Shown: positions 1-9,684 of the stretch, piece after piece
How positions within the stretch are numbered: the stretch's first letter is position 1
Layout: every line of letters begins with the position of its first letter
Assembly (NCBI RefSeq): GCF_013215705.1
Contig: NZ_JABSQR010000032.1
Span: 1-64,000 of the forward strand
Direction of reading: 5' to 3'
Source: Moritella sp.
GTDB lineage: Bacteria; Pseudomonadota; Gammaproteobacteria; Enterobacterales; Moritellaceae
DNA length: 64,000 nt
The notes under the pieces: model-generated
What the model was told of the DNA's origin: nothing
Database searches by the model: none
What the model saw: only the letters and a program-made list of their open reading frames with translations
Program-made: the position numbers and the translations under genes

Positions 1-20
1 GAGTCCCGTCCACTCCGCCA
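1..20 (+). tRNA. 3' end of a tRNA, probably tRNA-Asp (partial at window edge)
   Basis: The first 20 bases read as a T-arm 3' half, an acceptor strand and an encoded CCA (GAGTCCCGTCCACTCCGCCA). The acceptor half CCACTCC would pair with GGAGTGG, close to the usual tRNA-Asp end. The Asp identity is inferred mainly from the decayed copy downstream, which keeps the anticodon-arm sequence around GTC. The body of the gene lies left of the window, where an rRNA operon is plausible but not visible. Confidence 0.6.
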
Positions 21-31
21 ACAAACAACGA

Positions 32-62
32 AAGCCTGAATCGAAAGATTCAGGCTTTTTTT
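32..62 (+). terminator. Rho-independent terminator behind the tRNA
   Basis: A perfect 11-bp stem (AAGCCTGAATC / GATTCAGGCTT) with a GAAA loop runs into seven T residues, 12 bases after the tRNA CCA. It should end the stable-RNA transcript coming from the left. Confidence 0.85.
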
Positions 63-101
63 GTGCCTGAAATTCAGTGAAGAACAAAACGTAGATTGTG
101 C

Positions 102-221
102 GGAGCGCTTATTCTTATGAGTCGTATTCAGTTGGTTAGACTATTTATTTTAAAACTGCTGCCTGTCACGCCGGGGGCGCGGGTTGTGGTTTGTAGAAAA
201 CCGTCCGCTTTCTCTTTGCCA
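102..221 (+). pseudogene. Decayed tRNA-Asp copy
   Basis: Recognisable tRNA-Asp pieces lie in order: an acceptor-like GGAGCG, the D-arm TTCAGTTGGTTAGA, the anticodon arm CTGCCTGTCACGCC, a GGGGGCGCGGGTT piece of variable loop and T-arm, CCGTCCGCTT, and a terminal TTTGCCA. Insertions between these blocks stretch the unit to about 120 bases, and the acceptor stem no longer pairs. It cannot fold as a tRNA. Confidence 0.7.
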
Positions 222-313
222 ACAACAACGAAAGCCTAAATCGAAAACTTTTTATTAGCAATAGAGGTTTTTTTTGTGCCTAAAATTCAGTGATAAAATA
301 CCGAATAGATTGT

Positions 314-420
314 GCGGATCGCTCGTTCTGATGAATGGACATGCTCTAGGAATTTCTCTGCACTTCCACAATTCCTGTTGTAAAAGATAAGCGGCCTGCC
401 ACGCCGTTCCCGTTGTTGTA
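314..420 (+). pseudogene. Possible second, more eroded tRNA-Asp copy
   Basis: After the second spacer copy, only GCGGATCG at the start and CGGCCTGCCACGCCG (an anticodon arm with GTC changed to GCC) still resemble tRNA-Asp. Position and spacing fit a third unit of the same tandem array. The sequence match alone is weak. Confidence 0.35.
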
Positions 421-489
421 TGGGTATTTCTGTGGGTCAACTTGTCCTTGTGAATATGGTAATCGGGTGTGCTGTGCTTACTTTATCGT

Positions 490-871
490 AATAATAAATT
501 TGTGGATATCCGTATTGAACATGGTATTTACTCTGCAATTAAACCATGCAGTGAGCTAGATAGTACCGGTTGCGATATTATTGATGGTGAAGGTGGTTTA
601 CCGTCATCTAGCTACATGTACATTTAGATACTACGCAAACAGCTGGAGAGCCAAACTGACATATGTCTGGTACTCTATTTGAAGGTATTGAACGTAATGG
701 TATGACGAAAGTAAACTAGGTAACCTACCTGCAGACTCTGGTTATGATGCGATTAGTCGTCAGACTGCACCTCACTATGTTATCCGCACGGGTAAAATAT
801 TAGCAGAAACCAAACCAAGTGTGACGAAAATACATTTAGACAAATCAGAGATAATTAACTTTAAGCGTTAA
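490..871 (+). pseudogene. codA: Cytosine deaminase (codA) pseudogene with large internal deletion
   Basis: Two in-order pieces of cytosine deaminase remain. The N-terminal piece (about 490-700) gives FVDIRIEHGIYSAIKP, then in shifted frames the metal-site stretch HLDTTQTAGEPN and SGTLFEGIER. The C-terminal piece (719-871) reads LPADSGYDAISRQTAPHYV and ends EIINFKR, matching the enzyme's usual end (...EAIDYKR in E. coli). Stops interrupt the N-terminal part. Roughly the middle two thirds, including most metal and active-site residues, are missing between the pieces. No functional product is expected. The match is from memory of the CodA sequence. Confidence 0.8.
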
Positions 872-889
872 ATTTGTTTGTTCTATTCT

Positions 890-917
890 AATACCGCTCA
901 TCAAGGCGGTATTTTTT
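890..917 (+). terminator. Rho-independent terminator after the codA remnant
   Basis: An 8-bp stem (AATACCGC / GCGGTATT) with an 8-base loop is followed by a T-rich tract, 19 bases after the pseudogene stop. It was probably the original codA terminator and now insulates ubiE. Confidence 0.8.
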
Positions 918-1007
918 GCCTTTTATAGATTAAATGATTTGTTTCGTTTTCAGTTGGCTCTGAGTTGCAGTAAACTAACCGCTTAAACTGATATTAAGGA
1001 CAGCTCG

Positions 1008-1763
1008 ATGACAGATAAATCAAATAACACCACTCATTTTGGCTATAAAACTGTAGAGTCCGACCAAAAGGTCGATATGGTTGCGAGTGTGTTTCATTCA
1101 GTAGCGGCTAAATATGATGTCATGAATGACCTTATGTCTATGGGTATTCATCGTCTATGGAAACGTTTTACGATTGATTGCAGTGGTGTAAGACCGGGTC
1201 ATAAAATTTTAGATCTTGCCGGTGGTACAGGTGATTTAACTGCGAAGTTTTCACGTCTTGTTGGTGATACGGGTGCTGTAACGCTTGCTGATATTAACGA
1301 TTCGATGCTAAAAGTGGGCCGGGAAAAATTACGTGATGGAGGTATAGTTGGTAACGTGACATATGTTCAAGCTAATGCAGAAGCGCTGCCTTTCCCTGAC
1401 AATCATTTTGATGTGATCACTATCGCATTTGGCTTACGTAACGTAACAGACAAAGATAAAGCGCTGGCATCGATGTTTCGTGTATTAAAACCAGGTGGGC
1501 GTTTATTAGTTCTGGAATTCTCAAAACCAGATTCTGAAATGCTTAATAAAGTGTATGATTTTTATTCATTCAATATTCTACCTAAGATAGGTGAGTTAAT
1601 TGCGGATGATGGTGATAGTTACCAATATCTGGCCGAATCAATCCGTATGCATCCAAATCAAGAAACATTAAAAGGTATGATGGAAACAGCTGGTTTTGAA
1701 AGCGTTGAATATCACAACTTGACCGGTGGTATTGTTGCGCTGCACCGTGGTTACAAATTCTAA
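1008..1763 (+). CDS. ubiE: Ubiquinone/menaquinone C-methyltransferase UbiE
   Basis: SAM-dependent methylase that methylates the benzoquinol ring in ubiquinone synthesis and demethylmenaquinol in menaquinone synthesis. The 251-residue length equals the E. coli enzyme. It shows the UbiE signature around residues 36-52 ([17 protein letters not shown]) and the SAM-binding loop DLAGGTGDL at 69-77. A second family motif, FGLRNVTD, follows. The ATG has an AAGGA ribosome site (AAGGACAGCTCG). It heads the ubiE-ubiJ-ubiB-tat run, with only 3 bases before ubiJ, so co-transcription is likely. Confidence 0.98.
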   Translation: MTDKSNNTTHFGYKTVESDQKVDMVASVFHSVAAKYDVMNDLMSMGIHRLWKRFTIDCSGVRPGHKILDLAGGTGDLTAKFSRLVGDTGAVTLADINDSMLKVGREKLRDGGIVGNVTYVQANAEALPFPDNHFDVITIAFGLRNVTDKDKALASMFRVLKPGGRLLVLEFSKPDSEMLNKVYDFYSFNILPKIGELIADDGDSYQYLAESIRMHPNQETLKGMMETAGFESVEYHNLTGGIVALHRGYKF

Positions 1764-1766
1764 GGA

Positions 1767-2384
1767 ATGCTGATGCCAATCGAAATGCTTGTTACTGCTG
1801 GGATTGAAACATTTTTGAATCAATTATTAAAAGCAGATACCAATGCCGTGGATAAGATCGCGTCGCTAAAAGGTAAAGTGTTACAAGTAAATATTGCGGA
1901 GTTGCCAAAGCCACTTTATTTTATTTTTTCATCTCAGATCGATGTGTTAGTCAAGTATGACGGCAGAGCTGATTGCTGTATGGATATAAAGTTGTCGAGC
2001 CTTTCTCGCTTACAAGATAGTTCGCAATTCACTGCATTGATTAAAGAAGGTGAATTAGATATGCGTGGTGATCCTATGATTGCCAGCAAGTTTAGTATTA
2101 TCTTAAAAGAGCTAGATATCGATTGGGAAGAGCACCTATCCCGTTATACTGGAGATGTTGCGGCACATAAACTACTACAAACTGCAAAATCAAGCCAAGC
2201 TTGGTTGCAAAAAAATATGACGATTGTTCGTCATAACGTTGCAGAGTATTTAATTGAAGAAATACGTCTCGCGCCTGGAGCATTAGAAATCGTGAATTTT
2301 TGTGATGAAGTGAATGAGTTAGAACAGCAATGTAAGCAATTTGAAATGCGTCTAGCCTTATTGTCGCGTAAGGATGATACATAA
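1767..2384 (+). CDS. ubiJ: Ubiquinone biosynthesis accessory factor UbiJ (SCP2 domain)
   Basis: UbiJ is a lipid-binding scaffold protein of the aerobic ubiquinone biosynthesis complex. The N-terminal part (about residues 10-110) fits the SCP2 sterol-carrier fold, with an alternating hydrophobic pattern and few conserved catalytic residues. The C-terminus is a coiled-coil-like helix (NELEQQCKQFEMRLALL). Its place between ubiE and ubiB is the standard gammaproteobacterial order. ATG codons at 1767 and 1773 are both possible starts; a GGAATG close to the first leaves the choice open. The stop abuts the ubiB start codon. Confidence 0.93.
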   Translation: MLMPIEMLVTAGIETFLNQLLKADTNAVDKIASLKGKVLQVNIAELPKPLYFIFSSQIDVLVKYDGRADCCMDIKLSSLSRLQDSSQFTALIKEGELDMRGDPMIASKFSIILKELDIDWEEHLSRYTGDVAAHKLLQTAKSSQAWLQKNMTIVRHNVAEYLIEEIRLAPGALEIVNFCDEVNELEQQCKQFEMRLALLSRKDDT

Positions 2385-4025
2385 ATGACATTGGTCGAGT
2401 TAAAGCGCTTTTATTATATCCAAAAAGTGGTGTTGGAATACGGTCTTGATGAATTGTTACCTACACAATTGCAGCCGTTATCAGCACGATTATGTCGAAA
2501 ATCTATTTTTTGGATTAAAAATAAACATACAGACAAATCACCAGCAGAGCGTATCAAACTAGCATTACAGCAACTTGGTCCTGTTTTTATTAAATTCGGA
2601 CAAATGCTATCAACACGTCGTGATCTGTTACCGCAAGAATTTGCCGAACAGCTCGCAATGCTGCAAGATCAAGTGCCACCGTTTGACAGTCAATTAGCGA
2701 TGCAGCAAATTGAGCAGGCATTAGGTAAATCAATCGATGATGTGTTTGATGACTTTGATCCCGTGCCGTTAGCATCAGCATCCATTGCCCAAGTTCATAC
2801 CGCTAAGTTAAAAAGTAATGGCGAAGAAATCGTTATTAAAATTATCCGCCCTGATATCGAACCGATTATTCGTGCTGATACCCAGTTGATGAAACGACTG
2901 TCGAAAGTATTACTGAAATTAGTCCCCGAGGCTGCACGTTTGAGACCACTTGAGGTGGTTCTTGATTATGAAAAAACCATTCTTGATGAATTGAATTTAG
3001 AACGTGAAGCGGCGAATACAATACAGTTACGTCGTAATTTCCTGGATTCTAAAGAATTATATGTACCCGAGATATATCCAGATTTCACGCATAAAAATAT
3101 GATTGTGATGGAGCGAATTTATGGTATTCCAGTATCCGATATTACTGCGTTAGAAGCGCAGGGCACCAATATGAAGTTATTGGCTGAACGTGGTGTTGAG
3201 ACCTTTTTTACCCAAGTGTTCCGTGATAGTTTTTTCCATGCCGATATGCACCCTGGTAATGTGTTTGTTTCTTATGAAACGCCTGAAGATCCGCGTTGGA
3301 TTGGCATTGATTGTGGCATTGTCGGTACTTTAAATCGTGAAGACAAGCGTTACCTAGCTGAGAATCTGTTAGCCTTCTTCCATCGTGATTACCGTAAAGT
3401 AGCTGAATTACACGTCGATTCTGGCTGGGTGCCATCCTATGTTGATGTCAATGATTTTGAATTTGCGATCCGTACTGTGTGCGATCCTATTTTTGAAAAA
3501 CCATTAGCTGAAATTTCTTTTGGTCATGTGCTGGTGAATTTATTTGCGACGGCACGTAAGTTCGAAATGACAGTGCAACCGCAGTTAGTATTATTGCAAA
3601 AGACATTATTGTACATTGAGGGATTAGGTCGTCAGCTCTATCCTCAGCTAGACTTATGGGATACGGCTAAGCCATTTCTTGAGCGTTGGGTTAAGGAACA
3701 GATGGGGCCACAAGCCGTGTTTTCTGCGGTAAAACAACGCGCGCCATTTTGGGCTGAAAAGTTACCGGAACTACCTGAATTGGTGTTTGATACGCTCACT
3801 AAGGCGACCAAGCAGCAAGCAAAATTAGATAAATTGTTTACCCAGGCGGAGCAATTTACTCAGCAACAAGCGTACGCAAACAAAGGTCGTTATTTACTGA
3901 GTTGTGGTGGCGTACTTATGATTTGTGCGGCGATCGTGTACAATCCTGATACCAGTTCGCTAGCGTCGACGTTAGCCAGTATTGGCTCAGGGCTGTTAAT
4001 TGTCGGCTGGTTTAAGCTTAAATAA
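2385..4025 (+). CDS. ubiB: Atypical kinase/ATPase UbiB of ubiquinone synthesis
   Basis: Member of the ABC1/ADCK atypical kinase family, needed for the early hydroxylation stage of ubiquinone synthesis at the inner membrane. It has 546 residues, as in E. coli. Visible marks are the KxGQ motif (KFGQ, 70-73), the alanine-rich loop ASASIAQVH (130-138) that replaces a normal P-loop, the HADMHPGN catalytic loop and the metal-binding GIDCG. Two hydrophobic helices close the protein (from YLLSCGG, and [14 protein letters not shown]). It follows ubiJ with no gap. A 129-base AT-rich spacer then separates it from tatA, which may have its own promoter. Confidence 0.97.
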   Translation: MTLVELKRFYYIQKVVLEYGLDELLPTQLQPLSARLCRKSIFWIKNKHTDKSPAERIKLALQQLGPVFIKFGQMLSTRRDLLPQEFAEQLAMLQDQVPPFDSQLAMQQIEQALGKSIDDVFDDFDPVPLASASIAQVHTAKLKSNGEEIVIKIIRPDIEPIIRADTQLMKRLSKVLLKLVPEAARLRPLEVVLDYEKTILDELNLEREAANTIQLRRNFLDSKELYVPEIYPDFTHKNMIVMERIYGIPVSDITALEAQGTNMKLLAERGVETFFTQVFRDSFFHADMHPGNVFVSYETPEDPRWIGIDCGIVGTLNREDKRYLAENLLAFFHRDYRKVAELHVDSGWVPSYVDVNDFEFAIRTVCDPIFEKPLAEISFGHVLVNLFATARKFEMTVQPQLVLLQKTLLYIEGLGRQLYPQLDLWDTAKPFLERWVKEQMGPQAVFSAVKQRAPFWAEKLPELPELVFDTLTKATKQQAKLDKLFTQAEQFTQQQAYANKGRYLLSCGGVLMICAAIVYNPDTSSLASTLASIGSGLLIVGWFKLK

Positions 4026-4154
4026 CGGTGACAATAAGTGAGTTAAGCTAAAAAATTTATCATAGATCAGAGTGTCGTAAATATGTTATCTATATACTGT
4101 ATACTGGTCGAAGTTAATAATGACGTATTCAATTATATTAAATAAGGTTATATC

Positions 4155-4394
4155 ATGGGCGGAATTAGTGTTACTCAGTTAATTATCATTGCTGTAATTA
4201 TTCTTTTGTTATTTGGGACTAAAAAATTACGTAATGTTGGTGGCGATCTAGGTGCGGCAGTTAAAGGCTTCAAAAAAGCCATGAGTGACGACGCTAAAGA
4301 TGCTAAAAAAGAAGAAAGCAAAGTGTTAGAAGAAACTAACGTTGCAAAAACGGAAGTAGAAAAAGAAACAAAAAAAGATAAAGAACAGGCATAA
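4155..4394 (+). CDS. tatA: Twin-arginine translocase subunit TatA
   Basis: Small pore-forming subunit of the Tat system, which exports folded proteins. One N-terminal membrane helix (about residues 6-20, [18 protein letters not shown]) is followed by the FGTKKLRN hinge and an amphipathic helix ([18 protein letters not shown]). A highly charged Lys/Glu tail ends it. The length of 79 residues is normal. tatB starts 3 bases after its stop. Confidence 0.96.
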   Translation: MGGISVTQLIIIAVIILLLFGTKKLRNVGGDLGAAVKGFKKAMSDDAKDAKKEESKVLEETNVAKTEVEKETKKDKEQA

Positions 4395-4397
4395 GTT

Positions 4398-4778
4398 ATG
4401 TTTGATATCGGATTTTGGGAAATTGTCGTTATTTCAGTTCTTGGCCTATTAGTATTAGGGCCTGAACGTCTGCCTGTTGCGATTAGAACCGTGAGTACTT
4501 GGGTAAAAACCATTAAAAGTGCGGCAAATTCAGTGAAAGATGAGTTGTCTCATGAATTAAAAATTCAAGAAATGCATGATAATTTGAAAAAAGCTGAGCA
4601 ACTAGGAATGAATAATATCAGTCCTGAATTGCAAGACTCTATCGATTCTTTACGTGATGCAGCTGCCTCGGTAACGCGACCTTATGCGGATGTGAATACA
4701 CCGACTTCAACCTCGAAATCTTTGGTTGAAGATACACCTGAAAAAGTAGAACAGGCAATCGAACAGGATAAAAAATAA
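4398..4778 (+). CDS. tatB: Twin-arginine translocase subunit TatB
   Basis: Substrate-receptor partner of TatC. It begins [20 protein letters not shown] with the conserved GPERLP motif after the single membrane helix. An amphipathic helix ([19 protein letters not shown]) and a long acidic, Ser/Thr-rich tail follow. At 126 residues it is somewhat shorter than E. coli TatB (171), the difference lying in the poorly conserved tail. It abuts tatC directly. Confidence 0.95.
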   Translation: MFDIGFWEIVVISVLGLLVLGPERLPVAIRTVSTWVKTIKSAANSVKDELSHELKIQEMHDNLKKAEQLGMNNISPELQDSIDSLRDAAASVTRPYADVNTPTSTSKSLVEDTPEKVEQAIEQDKK

Positions 4779-5534
4779 ATGGCAGCAAATCCAAACACTC
4801 AGCCTTTAATTACGCATTTAATTGAACTGAGAGATAGGTTATTACGTGCTAGTGCCGCAATTATCTTAATTTTTATATCATTAGTGTATTTTGCTAATGA
4901 TATTTATCAGTTGGTTTCCGCTCCTTTGATTGCGCAATTACCGGCTGGCACAAGCATGATTGCAACAGATGTCGCGACCCCGTTCTTTACGCCGATAAAG
5001 TTAACACTGGTTGCTTCTTCTTTTATTGCCATTCCTTGGGTTTTGTACCAAGTTTGGGGTTTTATTGCACCTGGTTTGTATAAACATGAGAAAAAATTAA
5101 TTGCGCCTTTGGTCATTAGCAGTGCTTTTCTTTTTTATCTTGGGGTCGCTTTTTCTTATTTTGTGGTGTTTCCTTTAGCATTTCAGTTCTTTGCATCTGC
5201 GGCGCCTGAAGGGGTAACATTTGCGCCTGATATTAGTAGCTATCTTGATTTTGTCTTGAAAATATTTTTTGCGTTTGGTCTCGCATTTGAGATCCCCATT
5301 GCCACATTAGTATTATGTTGGACGGGTGCGACTACACCTGATAGTTTACGTAAAAAACGACCTTATATTGTTGTTGCTGCATTTATCATGGGGATGTTAT
5401 TAACACCGCCAGATATCATTTCACAAACATTATTAGCGATACCTATGTTGCTATTGTTTGAGTTAGGTTTATTATTTTCTCGTTTTTACGTTAAACAAGA
5501 CGAGACCAAAGATGAAGAAACAGGAACTGATTGA
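4779..5534 (+). CDS. tatC: Twin-arginine translocase subunit TatC
   Basis: Multispanning core of the Tat translocase that recognises the twin-arginine signal. It has 251 residues with six hydrophobic segments. The N-terminal cytoplasmic motif [12 protein letters not shown] is typical, and a [18 protein letters not shown] stretch lies near the last helices. The start codon immediately follows the tatB stop. The last 23 bases overlap tatD in another frame, which suggests translational coupling. Confidence 0.97.
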   Translation: MAANPNTQPLITHLIELRDRLLRASAAIILIFISLVYFANDIYQLVSAPLIAQLPAGTSMIATDVATPFFTPIKLTLVASSFIAIPWVLYQVWGFIAPGLYKHEKKLIAPLVISSAFLFYLGVAFSYFVVFPLAFQFFASAAPEGVTFAPDISSYLDFVLKIFFAFGLAFEIPIATLVLCWTGATTPDSLRKKRPYIVVAAFIMGMLLTPPDIISQTLLAIPMLLLFELGLLFSRFYVKQDETKDEETGTD

Positions 5535-6315
5535 TATTGGCGTGAATTTAACAAACGCTGCTTTTCACAAAGATTTACCTGATGTTATTGAACGCGCCTC
5601 TGCCCAAGGGGTGCGTCGTTTAATTGTTACTGGCACGGATATCGCCGAAAGCCAGCTTGCTTATCAACTTACCCAAGACTATCCACAACAACTTTATGCC
5701 ACTGCCGGTATCCACCCGCACGATGCCCGTCATGCGACGGATGATAGCTGGCAGCAAATTAAATTATTAGCCCAACATGATAGCGTAGTCGCTATTGGTG
5801 AATGTGGTTTGGATTTTAACCGTGACTTTTCTCCCCGCCCGATGCAAGAAGCCGCTTTTGCCAAGCAGTTAGAGCTTGCTGCCGAATTAAATATGCCGGT
5901 ATTTATGCATGAGCGTGATGCTAACGAACGTTTTATTGCGATCTTAAAAGACTATCGTTCATCACTACCTGCCGCTGTATTACATTGTTTTACGGGCTCT
6001 GCGAATGATCTGGCTGCGTGCCTAGAGTTAGATTTACATATTGGTATTACCGGTTGGATCTGTGATGAACGCCGGGGTATGGATTTGCTGCAGTTAGTAC
6101 GAGATATTCCTGCTGATCGATTAATGCTAGAAACGGATTCGCCGTATTTATTACCACGAAATTTGCAACCCAAACCTAAATCACGTCGTAATGAACCTTG
6201 CTACCTACCGCATGTTGCGGCAACGATTGCCGCAGCTCGTAATGAAGATATAGAATTATTATTGAGCCGCAGTTTACAGGTGACAGAGCAGTTTTTTCAG
6301 TTACCTAAGCTGTGA
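5512..6315 (+). CDS. tatD: TatD-family metal-dependent DNase
   Basis: TatD is a cytoplasmic metal-dependent hydrolase with 3'-5' exonuclease activity; it is not needed for Tat export. TIM-barrel metal ligands and signatures are present: DIGVNLTN near the N-terminus, [20 protein letters not shown], the [10 protein letters not shown] strand, LHCFTG and [10 protein letters not shown]. The length of 267 residues is normal. It starts inside the end of tatC and is the last gene of the run before an operator-like intergenic region. Confidence 0.95.
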   Translation: MKKQELIDIGVNLTNAAFHKDLPDVIERASAQGVRRLIVTGTDIAESQLAYQLTQDYPQQLYATAGIHPHDARHATDDSWQQIKLLAQHDSVVAIGECGLDFNRDFSPRPMQEAAFAKQLELAAELNMPVFMHERDANERFIAILKDYRSSLPAAVLHCFTGSANDLAACLELDLHIGITGWICDERRGMDLLQLVRDIPADRLMLETDSPYLLPRNLQPKPKSRRNEPCYLPHVAATIAAARNEDIELLLSRSLQVTEQFFQLPKL

Positions 6316-6356
6316 TCATTATCACTTTCTATGGTTTGATTTATATTTTTTAAATG

Positions 6357-6413
6357 ACCGACTAGACAAAACCGACTAAGCAGTCTATTTTAATTGACTA
6401 ACTAGTCGGTTTT
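6357..6413. promoter_or_regulatory. Operator-like inverted repeats before aldehyde dehydrogenase/TetR genes
   Basis: The core ACCGACTA/TAGTCGGT occurs three times. ACCGACTAG (6357-6365) and AAAACCGACTA (6368-6378) both face the inverted copy TAGTCGGTTTT (6403-6413). A short palindrome GACTAACTAGTC overlaps the inverted copy. The site sits just ahead of the start codon of a gene co-directional with a TetR regulator, so a TetR operator is the simplest reading. The AAAACCGACTA/TAGTCGGTTTT stem followed by Ts could also act as the tatD terminator. Confidence 0.6.
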
Positions 6414-6430
6414 TATATTGAGGTGTGAGC

Positions 6431-7882
6431 ATGATGAGCGTAGCGGAAATAAAAATGAATGATAGCGATGGTATTGATGATATTGCAGCAATGGAGCAGA
6501 TTTTTTCGACGCAAAAAGAAGCCTATTTAAGCCAACCTGAATGGGATATGTCGGAACGTAAAAAACGCTTATTATTGTTTAAAGCGGCTTTCTTAGCAAA
6601 AAAAGAAGCGTTACTGACCGCTGTTTCTGAAGATTACGGCCATCGTTCTCGTTACGACACGTTAATCGCTGATATCTTACCAACGACGGCACAGTTTAAT
6701 TATACTCTAGCGCGCTTAGCGAAGTGGATGAAGCCGACTCGACGTAATCCTGGTCTGTTATTAGCACCAGCAAGTGTCACCATCCATTACCAACCTATTG
6801 GCGTGGTGGGTATTGTTGTACCTTGGAATTTCCCGATTAATCTGGCTGTTATGCCACTTATTACCAGTATTGCTGCCGGTAATCGTGCGATGCTCAAAAT
6901 GTCGGAGTTTACCCCGAAGACCAATCAAGTGTTAAAGCAAATTATTACATCAGTGTTTGATAGTAAAGACGTGTGCATTGTTGAAGGTGAGATGGTTTTG
7001 TCTGCGGCATTTACCAAGTTGCCTTTTGATCACTTATTATTTACTGGTTCGACGGTTGTTGGTAAACATGTAATGCGTGCCGCAGCGGATAACCTAACGC
7101 CTGTGACGCTGGAATTAGGCGGTAAATCCCCGGTTGTTGTCGCCCCTGATATTGATATCAAATTGGCCGTTAACCGCATCATGTTAGGTAAAAGTCTTAA
7201 TGCCGGACAGATCTGCATTGCGCCTGATTATATCCTTTGTCCACGTGCAAAAGTCGCGGAGTTTGTGAAAGAGTACCGCAATGAGTTTAATCGCCGTTAT
7301 CCAGCTGCTATGCAGAATGATGACTACACCAATATTATTGATGATCGTCAGTATAGCCGTCTTAAATCATGGTTAGAAGATGCGCAGCAAAAGGGAGTGC
7401 AAGTAGAAACAATGCAAGATGGTAATAGCCTTGATGATCAAAGACACCGTATGTTACCGCATCTATTGCTAAATGTGAGTGATGATATGCAGCTCATGCA
7501 AGATGAGATCTTTGGTCCATTGTTACCCATTCTACCTTATGACTCGATTGATGATGCGATCCGTTATATTAAAAAACGTCCACATCCATTAGCGTTATAT
7601 ATCATGAGTTCTGATAGAAATATTCAACAACAGATCATACGTGAGACGATTTCCGGTGGTGTTGCTATCAATGATACAATTATGCACTTTGCTGCTGACG
7701 ATGCCCCGTTTGGTGGTGTTGGTCCATCTGGTATGGGACAGTATCATGGCATCGAAGGCTTCCGTACTTTTTCAAAATCAAAGACCATATTGAAACAAGG
7801 CAAATTACATTCTACGCGCTTTATTCATGCCCCTTATGGGAGTTTGATACAAAAAATAATTTTGAAATTTTTCTTGAGATAA
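6431..7882 (+). CDS. Aldehyde dehydrogenase, coniferyl-aldehyde-dehydrogenase type
   Basis: NAD(P)-dependent oxidation of an aldehyde to the acid. The physiological substrate cannot be read from the sequence. The family signature is clear: the cofactor-site PWNFPINL, the LFTGSTVVGKHV loop, the catalytic Glu in LELGGKSP and the catalytic Cys in NAGQICIAPD. The surrounding pattern matches the CalB-like branch active on coniferyl or long-chain aldehydes. I place the start at ATG 6431 because GAGG at 6419-6422 is well spaced; a GTG at 6425 is in frame. The C-terminus is hydrophobic and basic (SLIQKIILKFFLR), which may hold the enzyme at the membrane. The TetR gene starts 1 base after its stop. 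Confidence 0.88.
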   Translation: MMSVAEIKMNDSDGIDDIAAMEQIFSTQKEAYLSQPEWDMSERKKRLLLFKAAFLAKKEALLTAVSEDYGHRSRYDTLIADILPTTAQFNYTLARLAKWMKPTRRNPGLLLAPASVTIHYQPIGVVGIVVPWNFPINLAVMPLITSIAAGNRAMLKMSEFTPKTNQVLKQIITSVFDSKDVCIVEGEMVLSAAFTKLPFDHLLFTGSTVVGKHVMRAAADNLTPVTLELGGKSPVVVAPDIDIKLAVNRIMLGKSLNAGQICIAPDYILCPRAKVAEFVKEYRNEFNRRYPAAMQNDDYTNIIDDRQYSRLKSWLEDAQQKGVQVETMQDGNSLDDQRHRMLPHLLLNVSDDMQLMQDEIFGPLLPILPYDSIDDAIRYIKKRPHPLALYIMSSDRNIQQQIIRETISGGVAINDTIMHFAADDAPFGGVGPSGMGQYHGIEGFRTFSKSKTILKQGKLHSTRFIHAPYGSLIQKIILKFFLR

Positions 7883-7883
7883 T

Positions 7884-8474
7884 ATGACTAAATCAAAAAG
7901 AACACTGATCTTGGATGCCGCATTAGCGTTATTCACGATCAATGGTTTTCACGGCACCACGACGGCAGCGATTGCACGTGAAGCTCAAGTTGCAACGGGG
8001 ACCTTGTTTCATCACTTTGCGACCAAAGAAGCGTTAATTGAAGCCTTGTACCTTGAGGTGAAAAAAGAATTTGCGCAGGCGCTGTTACAGAAAAACGATC
8101 CAGATTCGGTGTTCCCATTAACGGAGATTTGGGTTAACGGCGTCACTTGGTTAGTCTGTCAGCCACAAAAACTGGCATTTATTCTATTGTGTAGTCACTC
8201 TCTGTATTTTGATAAAAAGATCCAGCTGGCGATATGGCAAGAGGTATTAGGCTTTTTTACGCAATTGCTTAATGCCGGTATTAAAAATGGCACGATTAAG
8301 GACTTACCTATCCAGTACTTACTCACCACATGTGAGTGCATCTTATTATCCACGGCGAGTTATGTGTATGCATTACCGGCGGAAGATCAAAAGGCTGCGA
8401 TTAATTCGTCAATTAGTGTAATTGTTGATGCTATTTCAGTACCAGGTGCAGATATTCACTTACTCTCGCGGTAA
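7884..8474 (+). CDS. TetR-family transcriptional regulator
   Basis: A helix-turn-helix domain at residues 1-50 has the family pattern (ALFTINGFHGTTTAAIAREA, then GTLFHHFATKEALIEAL). A ligand-binding helical domain without recognisable specificity follows. The length of 196 residues is normal. It starts 1 base after the aldehyde dehydrogenase stop, so the two form an operon. The repeats at 6357-6413 are the likely autoregulatory site. Inference: it responds to the aldehyde or a related lipid. Confidence 0.88.
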   Translation: MTKSKRTLILDAALALFTINGFHGTTTAAIAREAQVATGTLFHHFATKEALIEALYLEVKKEFAQALLQKNDPDSVFPLTEIWVNGVTWLVCQPQKLAFILLCSHSLYFDKKIQLAIWQEVLGFFTQLLNAGIKNGTIKDLPIQYLLTTCECILLSTASYVYALPAEDQKAAINSSISVIVDAISVPGADIHLLSR

Positions 8475-9566
<1,092 letters not shown>

Positions 9567-9625
9567 TGATTTAAAGAGCATGATCTTAGAGATAACTACT
9601 TTATAGGTAATCATGTCGCGTTAAT

Positions 9626-9654
9626 AAAAAACCGAGCATCAAGCTCGGTTTTTT
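9626..9654. terminator. Bidirectional terminator between hemB and gppA
   Basis: AAAAAACCGAGC and GCTCGGTTTTTT are separated by ATCAA. A-run and T-run on opposite sides let it end hemB on the + strand and gppA on the - strand. Confidence 0.88.
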
Positions 9655-9684
9655 GGTTTTTATCATGACGATAATATATTGAGG

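Larger units (their letters stand above)
21..334 (+). repeat. Two copies of the tRNA-Asp downstream spacer
   Basis: The spacer after the tRNA (about 21-120) recurs in damaged form at about 222-334. Shared blocks in the same order are CAACGAAAGCCT, TTTTTTTGTGCCT, AAATTCAGTGA, TAGATTGTGCGGA and a closing TTCTTATGA/TTCTGATGA. In the second copy the terminator stem is broken by an insertion. With the decayed tRNAs next to them, these spacers mark an old tandem duplication of a tRNA-plus-spacer unit. Confidence 0.75.

Noticed and set aside
255-440. 61-residue ORF on the minus strand
   Set aside because: It overlaps the spacer repeat and decayed tRNA copies, has no ribosome site and no protein-like pattern.
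4175-4513. 112-residue minus-strand ORF across tatA/tatB
   Set aside because: It is antisense to well-supported tat genes and its composition mirrors their codons.
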